NCBI GenBank assembly: GCA_964496435.1 | Contig: CAZBZP010000010.1 | Coordinates: 47,710-111,709, forward strand | Origin: Berkiella sp964496435 | GTDB taxonomy: Bacteria; Pseudomonadota; Gammaproteobacteria; Berkiellales; Berkiellaceae | Direction: 5' to 3' | DNA: 64,000 nucleotides | Part shown: in pieces, positions 61,711 through 64,000 of the stretch | How the letters are laid out: each line of letters starts with the position of its first letter | How positions within the stretch are numbered: the stretch's first letter is position 1 | The notes under the pieces: generated by a model | Seen by the model: only the letters and a program-made list of their open reading frames with translations | Database searches by the model: none | Told to the model about the DNA's origin: nothing | Program-made: the position numbers and the translations under genes

Positions 61711-63180
61711 TTATGGTGAATCTTGGCCTTTTGCTTTCATTGTAGATACTTCTTGCTGGACTTCATTTTGCTCCATTAATTGCATTAGAAAATCATCAGT
61801 TTCATTGGTTTTATCAATATAGGATTCCATATCTTTAGTTTGTGATTGATCAAGCTTTGTGTCTAAATCTGATTCAGCTTCTTTTTTATCATTTAAATTT
61901 TCTTTGGCTTTATCTAATTGAACTTGAACCTGATCTACCTGTTCATACTTCTCACCCACCAAATCCCTATGCTGTTGAAACTCTTCCTTTTCATACATTT
62001 CAACAACTTGTTCTGATAAAACCTCATTAAGCTGAGCAGTAACTTCAGCTACTTTCTCTTTAGGTACATTTGCTTCTTGTACACATTCCTTAATTAAATT
62101 TTCTTTCAACTCATGCTGGTCTTTCTTCGCAGTTCCAAGCAGATCGCTTAGCATAGTTTCCATTCGTTCTCTTTTCGCAACTGATTCACTTAGTTTTTTC
62201 CGCTGTTCTTGCGCTGCTTTAATTTGTAAATACAGCTCATTATTAACCTGATTATCAGGATCAGTGGCTCTAATTTGTTCGATTCTTTTATCAGAAATAG
62301 GAAGTGATGCTTGATATTGTGATGTTAACTTTCCTTTGCCAGAATTGTTCTTGTTTGCTTGGTTTACATATCTTAATTTAAGCTCGTCAATTTGAGCATC
62401 TAATTTCTTAAGTTCTTGTTTGTCATTACTAAGCTGCTTATTATTTAATTTTTGACGTTCCTCAATATCAATTATTTTTTTCTCTAACTCATGGTGTTGT
62501 TTTAAATAATTTGATACTTTATTGTTTAAAACGCCTTTGTCTAACCCTGGTAGTATATTTGAAATTTTGTCAGTGATTACTTTTGTATAATCTTCTAAAA
62601 TTTGATCATGTTTAACTGATAGTTCTTTAATTTTAGAATCAATTTCTTCTATTTTATTTCGATGTGCTTGAATTAAGCTAAAAGCATTTTCTATTTGTTT
62701 ATTTGAGCGTGCTAGTTCATCTGCCAACATCTGCTGAAGATGCTCCTCAGCTTGAGCTCTTTCAGCTTCATAGATTGCAACTTGTTCAGCATATCGTTCG
62801 CTTTCTTTTAAACTAGCCAATCTTTTTGATTCTATGCGCAATGCAACCATTCTTTGATGATGAAGGTATATTGTAATAGCTTCATCAGAAAGGCGCTTAT
62901 TTGCAAGTATCTTAATGATAGAAGTAATGCGTTTGTTTTTATTGAATTCCTTTGAATTTATTTCTTTTTGTTCATCAAGATCGTTGTGAGGATTTTGAAA
63001 TGGTTTTCTGAATTCAAATACGCGGTCTAAATTTCTGTAATCATTACTGATAAGAGCACATAACTGTTCATGCGTTTTGCATTTTTTTAGGAGCTCTTGC
63101 TCGTCAACCTTTACATCATATTTTAAGCATAAATCAATAAGTTTTGGACCAAATAAATGTTTTAAATTGGCTGCTAGCAT
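61711..63180 (-). CDS. Long coiled-coil protein, LidA-like in plan (489 aa)
   Basis: Almost entirely charged coiled coil (about 95-450) with a short possibly globular N terminus (MLAANLKHLFGPKLIDLC) and an acidic tail. The overall plan recalls Legionella LidA, which binds host Rab GTPases, but no specific motif proves relation. It shares a module with the 61062 protein. No signal peptide or membrane segment. The two coiled-coil genes and the small gene at 63421 lie between copies of the GIY-YIG miniature repeat. Confidence 0.5.
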   Translation of the reverse strand: MLAANLKHLFGPKLIDLCLKYDVKVDEQELLKKCKTHEQLCALISNDYRNLDRVFEFRKPFQNPHNDLDEQKEINSKEFNKNKRITSIIKILANKRLSDEAITIYLHHQRMVALRIESKRLASLKESERYAEQVAIYEAERAQAEEHLQQMLADELARSNKQIENAFSLIQAHRNKIEEIDSKIKELSVKHDQILEDYTKVITDKISNILPGLDKGVLNNKVSNYLKQHHELEKKIIDIEERQKLNNKQLSNDKQELKKLDAQIDELKLRYVNQANKNNSGKGKLTSQYQASLPISDKRIEQIRATDPDNQVNNELYLQIKAAQEQRKKLSESVAKRERMETMLSDLLGTAKKDQHELKENLIKECVQEANVPKEKVAEVTAQLNEVLSEQVVEMYEKEEFQQHRDLVGEKYEQVDQVQVQLDKAKENLNDKKEAESDLDTKLDQSQTKDMESYIDKTNETDDFLMQLMEQNEVQQEVSTMKAKGQDSP

Positions 63181-63420
63181 ATTGTTTTGCCTTAGAAACG
63201 CAATTATATTTTAATAATGTGACAATAGTGAAACGAAAATGGTTCACCTTAATAACATGACGAGCGATTAGGTACACATAAATATATGTAATTGGCTGTA
63301 GGTCGAACTATTCAAAAAGAATCATAGTCAAAAAATAGAGTTAAATGTTATAGACGTTGAAACGCACTAATTTGCTATGAAAACTCTTGCTGATTAGGGT
63401 TTGAGACAATAGAGGTATTT

Positions 63421-63681
63421 ATGAGAAGGTCGGCTTCAATTTCAAACCAAAGAAAAATCAGAGAGCTAAAGGAAAAGATTGACGAATGCAATGAGAAAAT
63501 TAGAAAGGCAAATGGTATTCCTAATAGAAAGCAAAAAGCTTATGATGCTGATACAGTGTATATTGACTCATTAGAAGGCGAAGATAAAATAGATGCGGCC
63601 ATTAATGCTTTCACCAACCTTTTGCAATATGGCACTGTTAAGGATATTGAAGAGTACTTAAAAAAGGGAACAAAGCATTAA
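63421..63681 (+). CDS. Small charged protein (86 aa)
   Basis: No family recognised. The N-terminal 35 residues are a basic coiled coil (RKIRELKEKIDECNEKIRK); the rest, with EDKIDAAINAFTNLLQYG and VKDIEEYLKKG, looks like one ankyrin-type or helical hairpin. It may be a remnant of a larger effector. No strong ribosome site, so coding is moderately supported. Confidence 0.45.
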   Translation: MRRSASISNQRKIRELKEKIDECNEKIRKANGIPNRKQKAYDADTVYIDSLEGEDKIDAAINAFTNLLQYGTVKDIEEYLKKGTKH

Positions 63682-63721
63682 TTTTAGCGCCGCGGCAATT
63701 CAGCCCTGGAGCGGCCACAGC

Positions 63722-63810
63722 CGTTTCACACTCGCGCGATGACAGATCCATAATTGAGATTTATATCAAGAACTACTATAAGAGAGATCCCTCGTTTCAC
63801 TCGGGATGAC
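63722..63810. repeat. Truncated right ends of GIY-YIG miniature elements
   Basis: A degenerate right end (TTTCACACTCGCGCGATGACAG, at about 63724-63744) and a good right end (AGAGAGATCCCTCGTTTCAC..., 63781-63810) lie in tandem without matching left ends. They mark the resumption of the array. Confidence 0.6.
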
Positions 63811-63861
63811 AGAAAGCGGTAATAGCTGCTAGCGAATGGTATTATCGGATTTATAATAAGT

Positions 63862-63977
63862 GTCATCCCGAGTGTAGCGAGGGATCTCTCTGGAAAGTGT
63901 TTGGGCGTAACCAATGATTTAAAAGCTGCATATTTAGATATTGTGTAAGAGAGATCCCTCGTTACTCTCGGGATGAC
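63862..63977. repeat. 116-bp miniature GIY-YIG element, further copy
   Basis: Same ends, length and GVTNDLK-coding core as the units at 60261-60886, preceded by the same 51-base spacer (63811-63861). Another spacer begins at 63978 and runs off the window, so the array probably continues. Confidence 0.85.
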
Positions 63978-64000
63978 AGAAAGCGGTAATAGCTGCTAGC

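Noticed and set aside
61842..62030. Plus-strand 62-codon frame within the 489-aa coiled-coil gene
   Set aside because: Antisense to a clearly coding coiled coil; no ribosome site or family resemblance.

Overview
The window looks like one scaffold of an AT-rich, host-associated gammaproteobacterium, most like the Legionellales (Legionella, Coxiella and Berkiella-type bacteria). The housekeeping clusters are typically gammaproteobacterial: dusB-prmA-accC-accB-aroQ-dsbD-cutA-groESL; ispB divergent from rplU-rpmA-obgE; rpsT divergent from murJ-ribF-ileS-lspA-ispH; rpoS; ihfB; mutH; coq7. Between them lie many proteins of the kind used by intracellular bacteria against eukaryotic hosts: ankyrin repeats, a Ulp1-like C48 protease, a patatin phospholipase, a eukaryotic-type Ser/Thr kinase, Sel1 repeats and long coiled coils. 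The genus assignment is inference. No secretion system is encoded here.

Layout. 1-1381: end of dusB, and prmA. 1432-7280: accessory block splitting prmA from accC (two double-glycine-leader peptides, a GYD protein, a coiled-coil protein, a C48-like protease, an ankyrin protein with a protease-like triad). 7289-12815: accC, accB, aroQ, an 860-bp repeat-bearing intergenic region, dsbD, cutA. 12812-16650: a two-receiver diguanylate cyclase, then groES-groEL behind a perfect CIRCE operator. 16655-20513: an inverted-repeat element, a third leader peptide, coq7, and a bufferin-like precursor with its BufC-like partner but no BufB enzyme. 20524-31146: rpoS, ihfB, an outer-membrane protein, a Sel1 lipoprotein, an MFS transporter, a GGCT-like protein overlapping a DUF3025 gene, mutH and a patatin. 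31240-39666: ung, glsA, membrane proteins, a 1185-residue protein with an internal duplication, an RNase AM-type PHP phosphoesterase and an EamA transporter. 39936-43627: tRNA-Pro, ispB (broken by an assembly gap), rplU, rpmA, obgE, rpsT. 43725-50561: murJ-ribF-ileS-lspA-ispH. 50629-64000: accessory region with a hydrolase, a kinase, a giant ankyrin/coiled-coil protein split by one in-frame TGA and ending in a metallopeptidase-toxin-like domain with a putative immunity gene, a GIY-YIG gene inside inverted repeats followed by a tandem array of shrunken copies of itself, and coiled-coil genes bracketed by that array.

Two systems deserve most attention. First, a repeat family whose 116-bp units keep the ends and a coding fragment of the neighbouring GIY-YIG nuclease gene, so they appear to be miniature, non-autonomous derivatives of a 365-bp GIY-YIG element. 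Second, the ankyrin/coiled-coil/metallopeptidase giant (53647-59445) with a translationally coupled small downstream gene, which looks like a toxin-immunity pair. A peptide theme also recurs: three double-glycine-type leader peptides and an orphan bufferin precursor.
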